Below, piece by piece: positions 38,077 through 46,989 of a stretch of 53,561 nucleotides of DNA; positions within the stretch are counted from its first letter, which is position 1; each line of letters starts with the position of its first letter. The notes beneath the pieces are model-generated. The model was not told the DNA's origin. It saw only the letters and a list, made by a program, of their open reading frames with translations, and did no database searches. The translations under genes were made by a program, and so were the position numbers. The stretch comes from an uncultured Thiohalocapsa sp. (GTDB lineage Bacteria > Pseudomonadota > Gammaproteobacteria > Chromatiales > Chromatiaceae): positions 1-53,561 of the forward strand of contig NZ_CAJXWY010000025.1 of the NCBI RefSeq assembly GCF_913062725.1. The letters are read 5' to 3'.

Positions 38077-38772
38077 TCAGTCCCGCACGGTCACAAAGGC
38101 GTAGCCCTTGTTTCGTTCCGTCACGAGCGGCCGCCAGTCGGGGCAGTAGGATTGGATTTTCCGGCGCAGTCGGCTGATCATGGTATCCAGCCGGGTGCGA
38201 CCGAAATACACCGGGGAGTGCCCCATGGCGGTGATCAATTGATCGCGCTCCACCAGACCGCCCTGGTGGCGAATGAGCACATCCAATAGCAGGCATTCGC
38301 TCTGGGTGAGGGGAATCGCCACCTCGTCCGGTCCTACCAGGCGCCAAAATCTTGGTTCGAAGCGCCAGGTTGGCGGCCCGAGGGTGGGATGTCTTTCCCG
38401 CTCGATACGCCGTAGCAACGCGCAGACCGTCGCCTTGAGCTCCCTGAGATCGACCGGCTTGACGAGGTAGGCGTCCGCCCCCTGCTCGAGACCCATGAGC
38501 CGACTTTCCATGTCCCGGCGTGCGGTGATCATGATGATGCCGCAGCGGTATCGGCTCAGCAGGCGGGTTGTCAGCGCGAAGCCATCCGTATCGGGCAGGC
38601 CAATATCCACCAGCACCAGGTCACAGGGCTTTGCGTCCAGCGCGCCGAGCAGGGCCTCGCCGGTGGAATAGGTGTCCACATGGAAGCCTTCACCACGGAG
38701 TGTGCTGGCGAGCAGATCCCGCACCAGCCAGTCGTCGTCAACGATATAGATGTTCGCGGGCAGGGTGTTCAT
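38077..38772 (-). CDS. OmpR-family response regulator
   Basis: The 231-residue protein has a receiver domain with the acidic pair in YIVDDDW, phosphoacceptor Asp56 (LVLVDIGLPD) and Lys105 (YLVKPVD). A winged-helix DNA-binding domain follows, with LTQSECLLLDVLIRH and TMISRLRRKIQ (recognition helix). ATG 38772 was chosen because the receiver fold begins a few residues later; the frame is open 23 codons further up. It follows the hybrid kinase gene by 89 bases. It is divergence-free with the exporter operon, so it is the likely reader of the 21-bp motifs. Confidence 0.92.
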   Translation of the reverse strand: MNTLPANIYIVDDDWLVRDLLASTLRGEGFHVDTYSTGEALLGALDAKPCDLVLVDIGLPDTDGFALTTRLLSRYRCGIIMITARRDMESRLMGLEQGADAYLVKPVDLRELKATVCALLRRIERERHPTLGPPTWRFEPRFWRLVGPDEVAIPLTQSECLLLDVLIRHQGGLVERDQLITAMGHSPVYFGRTRLDTMISRLRRKIQSYCPDWRPLVTERNKGYAFVTVRD

Positions 38773-38820
38773 GCGCGCGATTATCCGGCAGCCGGCACAG
38801 CGAGGCGAGTACCGGTCGCT

Positions 38821-38841
38821 GACGAAATCTGACAGTCGCAC
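38821..38841 (-). promoter_or_regulatory. Weak third copy of the 21-bp motif, before the regulator gene
   Basis: The + strand sequence GACGAAATCTGACAGT followed by CGCAC aligns with the 37929 site at 13 of 21 positions, keeping TCTG-N-CAGT and a terminal CAC. It lies in the 89-base gap between kinase and regulator, about 50-70 bases upstream of the regulator start. This could allow autoregulation, but the match is weak enough to be chance. Confidence 0.3.
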
Positions 38842-38861
38842 AAGCCGTCGCCCGGCCGTGG

Positions 38862-40772
38862 TCAGTGGTGGATGGGCGGCGCCGTGGCGCTCGGGATGTA
38901 AGACCGTATGTCCGCCAGGGCTTCGGCGCTCAGCGGCTTTGCATGGAAGGCGTCGGCCCCGGCGCGCGCCGCGCGCTGGTTGAGCGCGTGTGCCTCCGCC
39001 GGTGAGGCAACCGCGCTCAGCAGCATGAAGGGCGTGTGCTCCAACAGCGGCTTCGAGCGCACCGCCTCGAGCAAGGCGAAGCCATCGGCGTCGGGCATGC
39101 GAACATCACAGAGAATCAGGTCGATGCCCGTGTCCGCGAGCACCCTGAGGGCCGCCTCGACGTCGTTGGCCTCGTAGAAGTGTGTCGCAGGCAGTACCGG
39201 GCTGAGACGGTCTTCGAGGGCACTGACTTGCAGCGGCTGATCGTCCACGATCAGCACGCGCCGCTCGATCGTGGGCATGATCACGCGGAAGCGGACCATT
39301 GGCTCGTCGATGTCGCTGATCAGATCGCCCCCCCGTGCGCGCATCACCCCGCGGGCCAGCGTCAAGCCCAAGCCGCGCCCACTGCCGAGGGCTGCGAAGA
39401 GGGCATCGGCGGTTTGCGTCGCCTCATCGTCATTGGGTTGTCCAATCGTCATGTGCTGCTCATTCAAGCCTAGAATTTTCGCCCGGGACGATTCCGACAA
39501 GTCCTTGACCGTGTTGCCCACGAAAAAACCCGATGCGTCATGGGGGTCGTGGCCGATGCGCACGACGCCGTCGGGCGAGCCATGTTGCAGGGCGTTACCC
39601 AAGAGGGTTTCGAGCATGGTATTCAGTAGCAGGGGGTCGGCACGAATCGTGCTATCCTGATCTATTTCATTCACGGCGTTCATGGCTCTGCTCGCGAAGC
39701 GACCCCGCCAGTTTGCCAAACAGGATGCCACCACCTGATGCAGATCGAGCGTGGGGGGCAGCTCATTACGGGAGCTGGTGCGTAGGGTTTCGATATCGAG
39801 TAGGCGGTCGACCAGCGAGACCTGCTGAATGAGCGTATCGTCGACATTTGTCAGTAAGCGCGCAAGCTCCTGCGTTTTGCCTGCGTGTAAATTGAGCAAG
39901 AGGTGACTGATGCTTTGCGAAGCGCTGCTGAGGGGGCCGCGAAGGTCGTGCGATATCAGCGAGAGAAAGGCCTGCTTGCTGCGATACTCCTCATTGGCGC
40001 GGCGCTCCTGCTGGCGCAGCTCCGCGGTCCGCTCGTCGATTTCCGTGCGCAGTTGGTCCTGTAGATCCAAGGCGGCGCGGTTGATGGCTTCGGCTGAAGC
40101 CAGGGCCGTGGTGCTGTCTTCGGCGAGCTTCTTCAGGCGATAAGACAGCGCGAGGCTGATGGCGATGCCTTCCAGCGCAATGCCCAGCATGTAGGCGACG
40201 GTCAGCCAGGCGCTGCCGGGGACGAGCCCCAGATTCCGCGCAAACCATAAAATGGCGCCCGTGGCAATCGCAGGCCAGAACAACGCCATCAGTCTGGCGC
40301 CAAAGCCGCCGACGTGGCGGATTGCCAGGAACGCCCGGGTCCAGAAATAGGCATCGATGGGGGCGATGATCATCTGCGCCAGGCCGACCCAATGGGGCGG
40401 CACCACCAGGAGTGCCGGCAGTGGCAGCATGACGAGCTTTTCGGTCAGTGCGAGCTTGCGGTCGTGGGCAGGAATCAGCTCCGCGAAGCGCAGGAAGGGA
40501 CGCGTGAACCAGCTCGCCAGCACCGTGATGACGACGATTGTGACGCTGGCGACATAGGGCGCAATTGTTTGCTGCAGGATCGGGAGGAAAAAATCGAAGA
40601 CGCCATAAAAAAAGGCGTCGGTGAAAGCGATGGTCAGGCCGAGCAGCCCCAGCGTGAGCCGGAAGGTCTCCTGGAGGATGTAACCCTGCAGCAGGTTGTA
40701 CAGCGAAAACACCAGCACGACGGAGAGCCAGCTGCCGAGCAGCAGGTCGGCGAACGGCCAATCAACGATCAT
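38862..40772 (-). CDS. Hybrid sensor histidine kinase with 7TM N-terminus
   Basis: The 636-residue kinase has an N-terminal block of about seven hydrophobic helices (residues ~8-215), resembling 7TMR-DISM-type sensors without the extracellular domain. A coiled linker (220-265) follows, then the phosphoacceptor His275 in SLISHDLRGP, an ATPase domain with LLGNALQHG and GRGLGLTLARG, and a C-terminal receiver with Asp556 (ILCDVRMPD) and a Lys in FHAKPLS. Such a layout suggests detection of a membrane-soluble or membrane-embedded signal. It is directly upstream of the OmpR-type regulator and is probably its partner. No Hpt domain is encoded nearby, so the receiver may regulate the kinase itself. 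Confidence 0.9.
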   Translation of the reverse strand: MIVDWPFADLLLGSWLSVVLVFSLYNLLQGYILQETFRLTLGLLGLTIAFTDAFFYGVFDFFLPILQQTIAPYVASVTIVVITVLASWFTRPFLRFAELIPAHDRKLALTEKLVMLPLPALLVVPPHWVGLAQMIIAPIDAYFWTRAFLAIRHVGGFGARLMALFWPAIATGAILWFARNLGLVPGSAWLTVAYMLGIALEGIAISLALSYRLKKLAEDSTTALASAEAINRAALDLQDQLRTEIDERTAELRQQERRANEEYRSKQAFLSLISHDLRGPLSSASQSISHLLLNLHAGKTQELARLLTNVDDTLIQQVSLVDRLLDIETLRTSSRNELPPTLDLHQVVASCLANWRGRFASRAMNAVNEIDQDSTIRADPLLLNTMLETLLGNALQHGSPDGVVRIGHDPHDASGFFVGNTVKDLSESSRAKILGLNEQHMTIGQPNDDEATQTADALFAALGSGRGLGLTLARGVMRARGGDLISDIDEPMVRFRVIMPTIERRVLIVDDQPLQVSALEDRLSPVLPATHFYEANDVEAALRVLADTGIDLILCDVRMPDADGFALLEAVRSKPLLEHTPFMLLSAVASPAEAHALNQRAARAGADAFHAKPLSAEALADIRSYIPSATAPPIHH

Positions 40773-40846
40773 GGGGGTGGATCACCGCATTCGGGATGAT
40801 CGTCGGCCTGATCTGCGGGCGCTTGTTGGCGGACGGCCTGCCGTCT

Positions 40847-41743
40847 TCAGCGCCCGCTTAACAAGACCTGACACTGCGCCGGCGGCTGTGGCCGCGCCTT
40901 GGGCTTGCGCGAGGATGCGCGGGTGGGGCTGCGGGCCTCGAGGCTGAACCACCAGGCCAGCTCGCTGCCACAGCCGCTGCCCATGGGCACCGGGGATTGC
41001 GCTCGGCAATGGGGGCTGTCAGGCGGGCACTTGAGACGCACATGCATGTGCGCGTCGTGGCCCCACCAGGGGCGGAGCTTGCGCAGCCAGTGGGCATCGT
41101 TCTCCTGCTGGCACAGGGCGCGCTTGATGCCCGGGTTGACCAGGATGCGGTCCACGGCCGGGTCCTGTGCGGCGGCTTGCAGCAAGAACAGCTGGTCTGG
41201 GCCGAAGCGCTCGTGCAAGGCGAGCTTGTTGGGTGTGAGCATGCTCGGCGGGTCGCGCTGCTCCGGGGTGGCACGAATGGCCTCGGCGGGTGAATCCGCC
41301 AAGGCCAGCCAGATATCGACGTCGAGGCCGTTTTGATGGCTCACGTGGGACGAACTCATGCGCCCGCCGCGCGGCTGGGCGAGGTCGCCGATCATGATGT
41401 AGCGCCCGTTGCGCTGGTGCATGGCACGGCCGAGGTCGCGCACCAGGCGGATGGTCTGCGGATGGCCGTAGTAGCGGTTGCGGTGGCGGCGGATGCTGAC
41501 GAAGCCAGGGCCAGTGGACGGCAGCGCCTCGGCGCCGTCGATACAGCCGTTGCTCGGACCGCCGATGGCGGCGGGCTGACCGGGGGAAACATCCGGGATG
41601 CGCGACCAGGGCGTCTCGGCGGCATGCATTGGTAGCGCCACCAGCGCCGTCAGCAGCCCCGATCCCAGCACCGAGCGCAGCGGCCCGATTGGGCGCCGTC
41701 GACATGCCGTCGAGCGCCTGCGCTGCCCCTGTAACGCCAGCAT
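40847..41743 (-). CDS. mepA: Penicillin-insensitive murein endopeptidase MepA
   Basis: MepA is a periplasmic zinc endopeptidase that cuts D-Ala-meso-DAP cross-links in peptidoglycan. The 298-residue protein has an Arg-rich N-terminus and a signal-like helix (LGSGLLTALVALPMHAAE). It also shows RYIMIGDLAQPRGG, the zinc ligands in SSSHVSHQNGLDVDIW and the second site HDAHMHVRLKCP. ATG 41743 has GGGGAG six bases upstream. The C-terminal ~50 residues are Pro/Ser/Arg-rich and longer than in E. coli. It is tandem with, but not obviously part of, the kinase operon (74 bases apart). Confidence 0.92.
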   Translation of the reverse strand: MLALQGQRRRSTACRRRPIGPLRSVLGSGLLTALVALPMHAAETPWSRIPDVSPGQPAAIGGPSNGCIDGAEALPSTGPGFVSIRRHRNRYYGHPQTIRLVRDLGRAMHQRNGRYIMIGDLAQPRGGRMSSSHVSHQNGLDVDIWLALADSPAEAIRATPEQRDPPSMLTPNKLALHERFGPDQLFLLQAAAQDPAVDRILVNPGIKRALCQQENDAHWLRKLRPWWGHDAHMHVRLKCPPDSPHCRAQSPVPMGSGCGSELAWWFSLEARSPTRASSRKPKARPQPPAQCQVLLSGR

Positions 41744-42039
41744 TCGATCTCCCCTGGTTGGTCAGCGTGCCAGCACGCAACGACCGGTATCTTAGCCCAG
41801 AGCGGTCGGCGGGGGCGATAGCGAGGCGCCCAAGGGCGCGGGGTCTGCGGCAGTGCGCCGCCGCTGTATGCGGGGTGATGGGAGGCGCGCGCGGGAGGCC
41901 ATGGGCGCGGGTGTCGGCTCGGCTTGGCGATGCGAGACCAACGTCCGGCAGGTGCGTGATGCCGTCCCTGGCGTCGGCGCCGTGGTGATGGCGCCCCGGG
42001 CGTCCGGCCCTGGCGTGTGCGTTGGCCCGTTCGGTGGGC

Positions 42040-42708
42040 TCAATCGCCCTGCTTGCGCCTGTGGCTGGCGCGTTTGGCGATCAGGGCGCCACGCATCATG
42101 AACACCACGAACAGGCTTGCAATAAAGCCCGCCACCGCCACGGCGCTGCTGACGAGGACCGGCTTGGCCTGGGGCTCGGAGATGCCGAGGGTGTTACCGA
42201 CGGCGATCAATGTGGGATTGTCCGCCGGTACGGCGATCAGGAAGGCGCAGAAGGCCAGGAACACCGAAAAGAAGATGAGCTTGATGTCCATCTGCACCGC
42301 CGCCAGCAGGGTCCCGAGGGCGAGCAGATAGATCATCAACGCCGTGTACTGCTGGTCGCTCATCAGCTCACGGTAGCCCTGGGAGTTCAGCAGCCACAGC
42401 AAGCCGATGAGGGCGCCCCAATGGATCGCCTGCCGCAGCAGATACCAGACGCGGTTGCTGTTGCTGACATAGGCCTGCGTCCAGCCGGACACCAGGGAAA
42501 CCACGGCCACCACGGGCACGAAGATCTCCCAGTACTTGTAGGTACCGGACATGTCCCGCTGGCTCAGCCAGAACAGGATGACCGTGGCGGCAAACAGGAT
42601 GAGCAGCGGGATCAGGGCCAGGCCGAGGGGGCTCAGGCCGTTGTCTCGCTTTTGTGACGGGGCTTGGTTGGTTGCGGCAGCGGACACGTCGAATCCTCCA
42701 ATTGGCAT
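42040..42708 (-). CDS. Multi-pass membrane protein of unknown function
   Basis: The 222-residue protein (start ATG 42708) has about six hydrophobic helices: LGLALIPLLILFAATVILFW, YWEIFVPVVAVVSLVSGW, a pair around IHWGALIGLLWLL and MIYLLALGTLLAA, IFFSVFLAFCAFLIAV and LVSSAVAVAGFIASLFVVFM. It has a positively charged C-terminus (KRASHRRKQGD). I do not recognise a named family and no catalytic motif stands out. An upstream in-frame ATG (42852) would add 48 Arg/His-rich residues. Neighbours give no functional hint. The stretch 41744-42039 holds no supported gene. Confidence 0.72.
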   Translation of the reverse strand: MPIGGFDVSAAATNQAPSQKRDNGLSPLGLALIPLLILFAATVILFWLSQRDMSGTYKYWEIFVPVVAVVSLVSGWTQAYVSNSNRVWYLLRQAIHWGALIGLLWLLNSQGYRELMSDQQYTALMIYLLALGTLLAAVQMDIKLIFFSVFLAFCAFLIAVPADNPTLIAVGNTLGISEPQAKPVLVSSAVAVAGFIASLFVVFMMRGALIAKRASHRRKQGD

Positions 42709-42822
42709 GGGGAGAGGCCAACGGCCGTCGAACCCGTGCGTTGGGGTGTGCCTGCCATGGCGGTGGGTCGGTCCCGCGGCAGGGAGCCGTCGGCGGAGCA
42801 GCCAGCTAGAGTTTAAACCATT

Positions 42823-42873
42823 TTTATCGTGTGTGAAGCGTGATTGACACAAATTTATTCAAACAAATGTCAA
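42823..42873 (-). promoter_or_regulatory. AT-rich promoter region with TTGACA dyad
   Basis: In otherwise GC-rich DNA this short AT-rich patch contains TTGACA at 42844-42849 and its inverted copy TGTCAA at 42868-42873, 18 bases apart. On the minus strand TTGTGT (42847-42852) and GATAAA (42823-42828) are separated by 18 bases and could be the -35/-10 of the membrane-protein gene. The rest of 42853-43116 contains no gene. Confidence 0.3.
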
Positions 42874-43116
42874 CCGTTGCTGACAATTGCCGTTCACAGC
42901 ACTGCAGGATAGTCGCAAAGTCGTGTGGAGTACCGGTGGCGAAGTATGACGGACGACGCCGGGTAAGGGCAGAGGTCTTCGGTTGTGCCGCGCGCGTCGC
43001 CGGGGCGAGATGGCGTGCGCTGCTCAGAAGGGCCAGATCAGAGGCGTGAGGCCGACGGTGACGGCCTCCACGCTCGGATTGCGCTGCGGATGCTCGGCAG
43101 CCGTCGTCGGCTGGGC

Positions 43117-43500
43117 TCAGACGCTGGCGCCGAGTCGGCGCGCGATGTCGCGGATCTGCTCCGGCGGCGGGTATTCCGTGGCGGCGGCGTCGCTTTCGAG
43201 ATATACGCGCCAGCGGGCGAAGGCGTCGGCGAGATCCGGATCGGTATTGTGGCAGCCAAGCACGGTGATCACGCAGTCGCCGATGCGCCAAGGGCCCCGG
43301 CCGGTGAGCTCGCCCGTGAGCAGATGTGCCGCCTCGGCGGGCGTCTTGCGATGCCAGAACAGATCCAGGTACAGCAGCCCCTGCGGGTGGGGGAAGCAGG
43401 CGGCCACCACCTTGGCGGCGCCGCTGTGGCGCCAGCGCAGGGCCAGTGGGGCAGTGACTTCGAACGGCGTGGGCTGGTTGCTGCTGTTGGCGGCGGTCAT
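43117..43500 (-). CDS. Hypothetical protein
   Basis: The 127-residue protein is soluble, with an alternating pattern that suggests a small alpha/beta fold: LLYLDLFWHRKTPAEAAHLLTGE, WRIGDCVITVLGCHNTD and ARWRVYLESDAA. Two Cys residues in CVITVLGC could be structural. I do not recognise the family. There is no signal peptide or membrane helix. It is tandem with the next hypothetical gene (43632-44231) on the same strand, 131 bases away. The coding call rests on length, start codon and codon bias. Confidence 0.6.
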   Translation of the reverse strand: MTAANSSNQPTPFEVTAPLALRWRHSGAAKVVAACFPHPQGLLYLDLFWHRKTPAEAAHLLTGELTGRGPWRIGDCVITVLGCHNTDPDLADAFARWRVYLESDAAATEYPPPEQIRDIARRLGASV

Positions 43501-43631
43501 GGACGCTGGGCGGGGGACGCTGGCGGGCGGGTGGAGCGTGACGGGCGTGCGCTGGCGGTGGCCTGTCGCGGCTTTGATTGTATCTGCGCTGCGATACTGG
43601 GGCAGGCCGCGCGCGGCGGGCTGGCGTGCCC

Positions 43632-44231
43632 TCAGCCGTTGTCCCCGATGAGCGCCTCGTAGCGCTCCCGGAACGCCGCCTGGCGCAGGCGCTCAGCCTC
43701 TTGCGCGGTGGCAATGAGGGGCGATTCCTGCCAGCTGCCGCTGGCATGATCATAAACTGAAAATCGCCAGGCCTTGCCTACCTTAAACACCTTGGTGACG
43801 TCGTTGCCCGCCTGAGCCATGGCCTGCATGCGGCTGAGCCCCGTCGGCGCGCCGGCCGTTGCGGCGGCCTGTTCCGGTTGTTGGCCGGCGGCGGCCACCG
43901 GTGCGCCTGCGCGGAAGCGAAAGCCGTTGTTCTGCATCTCGCCCTGGATGTCCAGCTCCACGGCCTCGACGTTGGGGAGCCGCTTGAGGATATAGGCCGC
44001 CATCAGCATGCCCAGCTTGTGGTTTTCTTTCTCCAGCGCCGTCAGTAGCTTGTCGGCGACGATCTGACAGCGCTGTTCCAGGTTTGGCTGCGCCACCCAT
44101 TCCCGGCTCATCTGCCAGCCGGCGTCCATGTCGGCGTCGAGCTTGTCGCAGTAGTCGTCGCAGCCGGCGAGCAGGCTCTCGGGCACGTTCAAGCTGTATT
44201 CCTGGTCCTCGACGATAGCCTTGAGAATCAT
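43632..44231 (-). CDS. Hypothetical soluble protein
   Basis: The 199-residue protein has an N-terminal helical part (about 1-100: EYSLNVPESLLAGCDDYCDKL, LLTALEKENHKLGMLMAAYILKRLP). An Ala/Gln/Pro linker follows (about 108-130), then a small C-terminal domain with KVGKAWRFSVYDHASGSW that looks like a beta hairpin. The two-domain layout with a flexible linker suggests a binding protein, but I cannot name a family. It is divergent from the PKHD-type hydroxylase, with about 90 bases between the two starts. Confidence 0.68.
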   Translation of the reverse strand: MILKAIVEDQEYSLNVPESLLAGCDDYCDKLDADMDAGWQMSREWVAQPNLEQRCQIVADKLLTALEKENHKLGMLMAAYILKRLPNVEAVELDIQGEMQNNGFRFRAGAPVAAAGQQPEQAAATAGAPTGLSRMQAMAQAGNDVTKVFKVGKAWRFSVYDHASGSWQESPLIATAQEAERLRQAAFRERYEALIGDNG

Positions 44232-44320
44232 GCGTCCACCTCCGCTGGCGCGTGTGCAAGTGAATTGGCTATGGTATCAAACGCGTCCGCCGCCGCCGTC
44301 ATCGCCCGCCCAAGTCCGCC

Positions 44321-44995
44321 ATGCTGCTTACCATCCCCAATCTGCTCAACGCTGCCCAGCTGGACAAGCTGCGGGAGATCATCCGTGCTGGCACCTTCGT
44401 CGACGGCAAGCTCACCGCCGGCTTCGCCGCTGCGCGTGTCAAGCACAACGAGGAGCTCGGCCAGGAGCCCGAGCGCCTGCAGCGACTGATCCGAATCCTG
44501 ATGGCGAGCCTCGGCCACAACGAGACGTTTCGCTTCGGCGTGCTGCCCCACCGGGTGGCGGACCCGATCTTCGCCCGCTACCGCCCGGGCATGGCCTATG
44601 GCGATCATGTGGATGATCCAATCATGGGCAGCGGCGGCCCGCGCTTTCGCGCCGATGTTTCCATGACCATCTTCCTGAATGCGCCCACTGACTACGACGG
44701 TGGTGAGCTGGTGATGCGCACCAGCTTCGGCGACAACCGGGTCAAGCTCCCGGCGGGCCACGCCATCGCCTACCCGTCTTCCAGCCTGCACCACGTCGCT
44801 GCGGTGACCCGTGGCGAGCGCCTGGTGGCGCTTACCTGGGTGCAGAGCTATGTCCGCGATCCGGGCCGGCGCGAGCTGCTCTACGAGCTGAGTCTGGCGC
44901 GAGCGCACCTGCTCAAGGCTGACCCCGGCGCCGAGCACACCGCCCAGGTGGATCGCAGCTACAACAATCTGGTGCGGCTGTGGGGGGAGGTGTGA
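44321..44995 (+). CDS. PKHD-type Fe(II)/2-oxoglutarate hydroxylase (PiuC/YbiX-like)
   Basis: The 224-residue protein resembles the YbiX/PiuC group often linked to iron uptake. It shows FRFGVLPHRVADPIFARYRPG, the HxD iron pair in YGDHVDDP, RADVSMTIFLN, YDGGELVM, the distal His in SSSLHHVAAVTRGER with the 2OG Arg, and a C-terminal helical domain. The natural substrate is unknown. No siderophore receptor gene is beside it here, unlike the usual context. Confidence 0.9.
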   Translation: MLLTIPNLLNAAQLDKLREIIRAGTFVDGKLTAGFAAARVKHNEELGQEPERLQRLIRILMASLGHNETFRFGVLPHRVADPIFARYRPGMAYGDHVDDPIMGSGGPRFRADVSMTIFLNAPTDYDGGELVMRTSFGDNRVKLPAGHAIAYPSSSLHHVAAVTRGERLVALTWVQSYVRDPGRRELLYELSLARAHLLKADPGAEHTAQVDRSYNNLVRLWGEV

Positions 44996-45042
44996 GGGGC
45001 TGGCGTCGGCTGTCGAGCACCGAGGCAGGGCCTCACGCCTCG

Positions 45043-45468
45043 TTACGCGTTGCTCAGGCGCCGCGCCTGGCCCTTCATCTTGTTGACGATGGCATAGACA
45101 CCGACGTGGCGGTTTGGACTCAGGTGCTCTTCGAGCTTCAGCCCCGCGAACAGTGCATCCACGTCCATCGCTTCGATCTCGGCCGCAGACTTGCCGGAGA
45201 ATAGCTGCACCAGCAGCGCCACGACGCCCTTGATGATGGCCGTGTCACAGTCGCCCTGGAACGCGAGCCTCGGACCCCCGTCGATCGACGATGGTGCAAC
45301 GTGCACGGTGCTCATGCATTCCATCACGCGGTTGGCGTCCACCTTCAGCATGGGGTCCATGGTCGGCAGACGCTCGCCGAGCTCGACCAGGTACTGGTAG
45401 CGCTCGTCCCAGTCGCCGAACAGTTCAAAGGTGTCGATGATCTCGTCGATCTCGCTGGTGCTGCTCAT
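45043..45468 (-). CDS. sufE: Cysteine desulfuration protein SufE
   Basis: SufE takes persulfide sulfur from the cysteine desulfurase SufS during Fe-S cluster assembly. The 141-residue protein has the family layout: IDTFELFGDWDERYQYLVELG split over the first helices, and the acceptor Cys51 in NRVMECMSTVHV, the same position as in E. coli. It ends with SPNRHVGVYAIVNKMKGQAR. In family members the residues around the Cys are usually G-C; here they are EC-M, which I note as a small deviation. It is near iscA on the same strand, without sufS in the window. Confidence 0.92.
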   Translation of the reverse strand: MSSTSEIDEIIDTFELFGDWDERYQYLVELGERLPTMDPMLKVDANRVMECMSTVHVAPSSIDGGPRLAFQGDCDTAIIKGVVALLVQLFSGKSAAEIEAMDVDALFAGLKLEEHLSPNRHVGVYAIVNKMKGQARRLSNA

Positions 45469-45637
45469 GGGCGGAGAATGCGGTTACGGGGGGCACAAGT
45501 ACGGTGACGGCTGCGGCCGGTCCATGGGGCCGCGTGGCCTGGTTAGGGTGCGGTTGCGTGGCGCGAAGGCCCGCCGCGGCATCGGCGTTCGGCGGCTCGC
45601 CGAGCGCCGCCGGGCGGAGACCTGGACGGGACGCGCT

Positions 45638-45964
45638 TCAGACGCTGAACGACTCGCCGCAGCCGCACTCGTCCTTGACGTTCGGGTTGCGGAACTCGAA
45701 ACCCTCGTTCAAGAGGCTCGATTTGACGAAATCCACCTCCATGCCGTCGATGCGCGCCAGACTGGTGTCATCGACCACCACCTTCACGCCATGGCTCGTG
45801 AACACCTGGTCACTGTCGTCGAGCGCATCTGCGTAGTCGACGACGTAGGCGTAGCCGGTGCAGCCGCTCTTTTTGGTGCCGATACGAAGTCCGATGCCAT
45901 GACCGCGCTTGGCCAGCATGCTGCTGACGTGGCGGGCGGCGGTGTCGGTGAGGGTGACTGCCAT
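45638..45964 (-). CDS. iscA: A-type iron-sulfur carrier protein (IscA/SufA)
   Basis: A-type carriers pass Fe-S clusters to apo-proteins. The 108-residue protein has the three conserved cysteines, Cys35 in KKSGCTGYAY and the pair at about 100 and 102 in ECGCGESF. ATG 45964 is preceded by GGGAG eight bases upstream; an earlier in-frame start would add 22 unlike residues. The strand content VVVDDTSLARIDGMEVDFV is typical of IscA rather than ErpA, but the exact branch is uncertain. Confidence 0.92.
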   Translation of the reverse strand: MAVTLTDTAARHVSSMLAKRGHGIGLRIGTKKSGCTGYAYVVDYADALDDSDQVFTSHGVKVVVDDTSLARIDGMEVDFVKSSLLNEGFEFRNPNVKDECGCGESFSV

Positions 45965-46068
45965 GATGCTGCTCCCATGTTGATCGTTGTACTGCGACCC
46001 GGTAGTAAACCTTCCGCGTCGCGATTTCAAGGGGCAGGTGACGACGGCCGGCGGCGCCGACGGCGAGG

Positions 46069-46728
46069 TCAGTGCCGTTGCTCGCTCGTGCCCGGCGCGA
46101 TGCCGAAGGCGGACATTTCCATCAGTCCGCGCATCAGGTCCGCGCGGGCGTCGATACCATTGGTCTCCAGCAGCGCCTGCTTGTCATCGGCGCCGAGCGG
46201 TAAGTGGGTACAAAGCAGGTTGACCAGATCGTGGTCGTCCATCTTGCCGATATCGTCCCACGGGACCTCCACGCTGCGCTGGTCGCAGAAGGTGCGCAGC
46301 GAGCCCATGAAGCGCTCACGGTCAGCGATGCTGCCGGCGCTGAGATCGTAGTCGCCGGCGAAGCGACTCCAATCCGGACGTATGCGCCTGTAGCCATCGC
46401 GCTCGGGCAGTTCCTCGGCGATCTCAAAGCGGCAGAGCCCGGTCAGCACCAGCACGATGCGGCCATCCGCGGTCTCGCTGTAGGAGGTGATCCGCCCGGC
46501 GCAGCCAATGCGGTGCACCGGCGGCGCCTCCCCTTCGGCATCGGGGCGCGGTTGCACCATGCCGATCAGGTGGTTTTGGGCCAGCGCCGCCTCGACCATA
46601 TTGAGGTAGCGCGGCTCGAAGATGTTGAGCGGCAGTTGCACGCCGGGCAGCACCACCGCTCCGCTCAAGGGGAAGATCGGCAGCTCGCGCGGCAGGTCGT
46701 TGAAGGCTTGAAGGAAAGGGCTTTTCAA
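46069..46728 (-). CDS. Lon-protease substrate-binding-domain protein
   Basis: The protein is a stand-alone LON N-domain of about 219 residues, without ATPase or protease parts. It shows LPIFPLSGAVVLPGVQLPLNIFEPRYLNM, broken by a turn, then GCAGRITSY and VLTGLCRFEI. TTG 46728 is chosen as start because GGGAG lies eight bases upstream and family members begin at this point; an ATG nine codons earlier lacks a site. The family's role is unclear, perhaps binding unfolded proteins. It is divergent from ispB with ~250 bases between. Confidence 0.86.
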   Translation of the reverse strand: MKSPFLQAFNDLPRELPIFPLSGAVVLPGVQLPLNIFEPRYLNMVEAALAQNHLIGMVQPRPDAEGEAPPVHRIGCAGRITSYSETADGRIVLVLTGLCRFEIAEELPERDGYRRIRPDWSRFAGDYDLSAGSIADRERFMGSLRTFCDQRSVEVPWDDIGKMDDHDLVNLLCTHLPLGADDKQALLETNGIDARADLMRGLMEMSAFGIAPGTSEQRH

Positions 46729-46989
46729 GGCGTGTTCTCCCGTCGCGGGTATCATCGGGGCCGGGCGGCCCGGTGCCGTCTCCGACTGGCAGAGTCTCCG
46801 TTAAGTTCAAGATATAGGGGTGGGCGAGCGTCGCTGCGAGGGGGCACCGGGACGGGTGCCGCTTTAGGCGTGCCGCCGAAGTCCGCCCGCCTCAGCGCAC
46901 GATCGGGTCTTCAGGTGTTCGTCCTACGACTTGACAGTGCAGAGCCCTAGCCCCTAGACTTTTCGATTCGCTGTTGTGTGATCTCGCCC

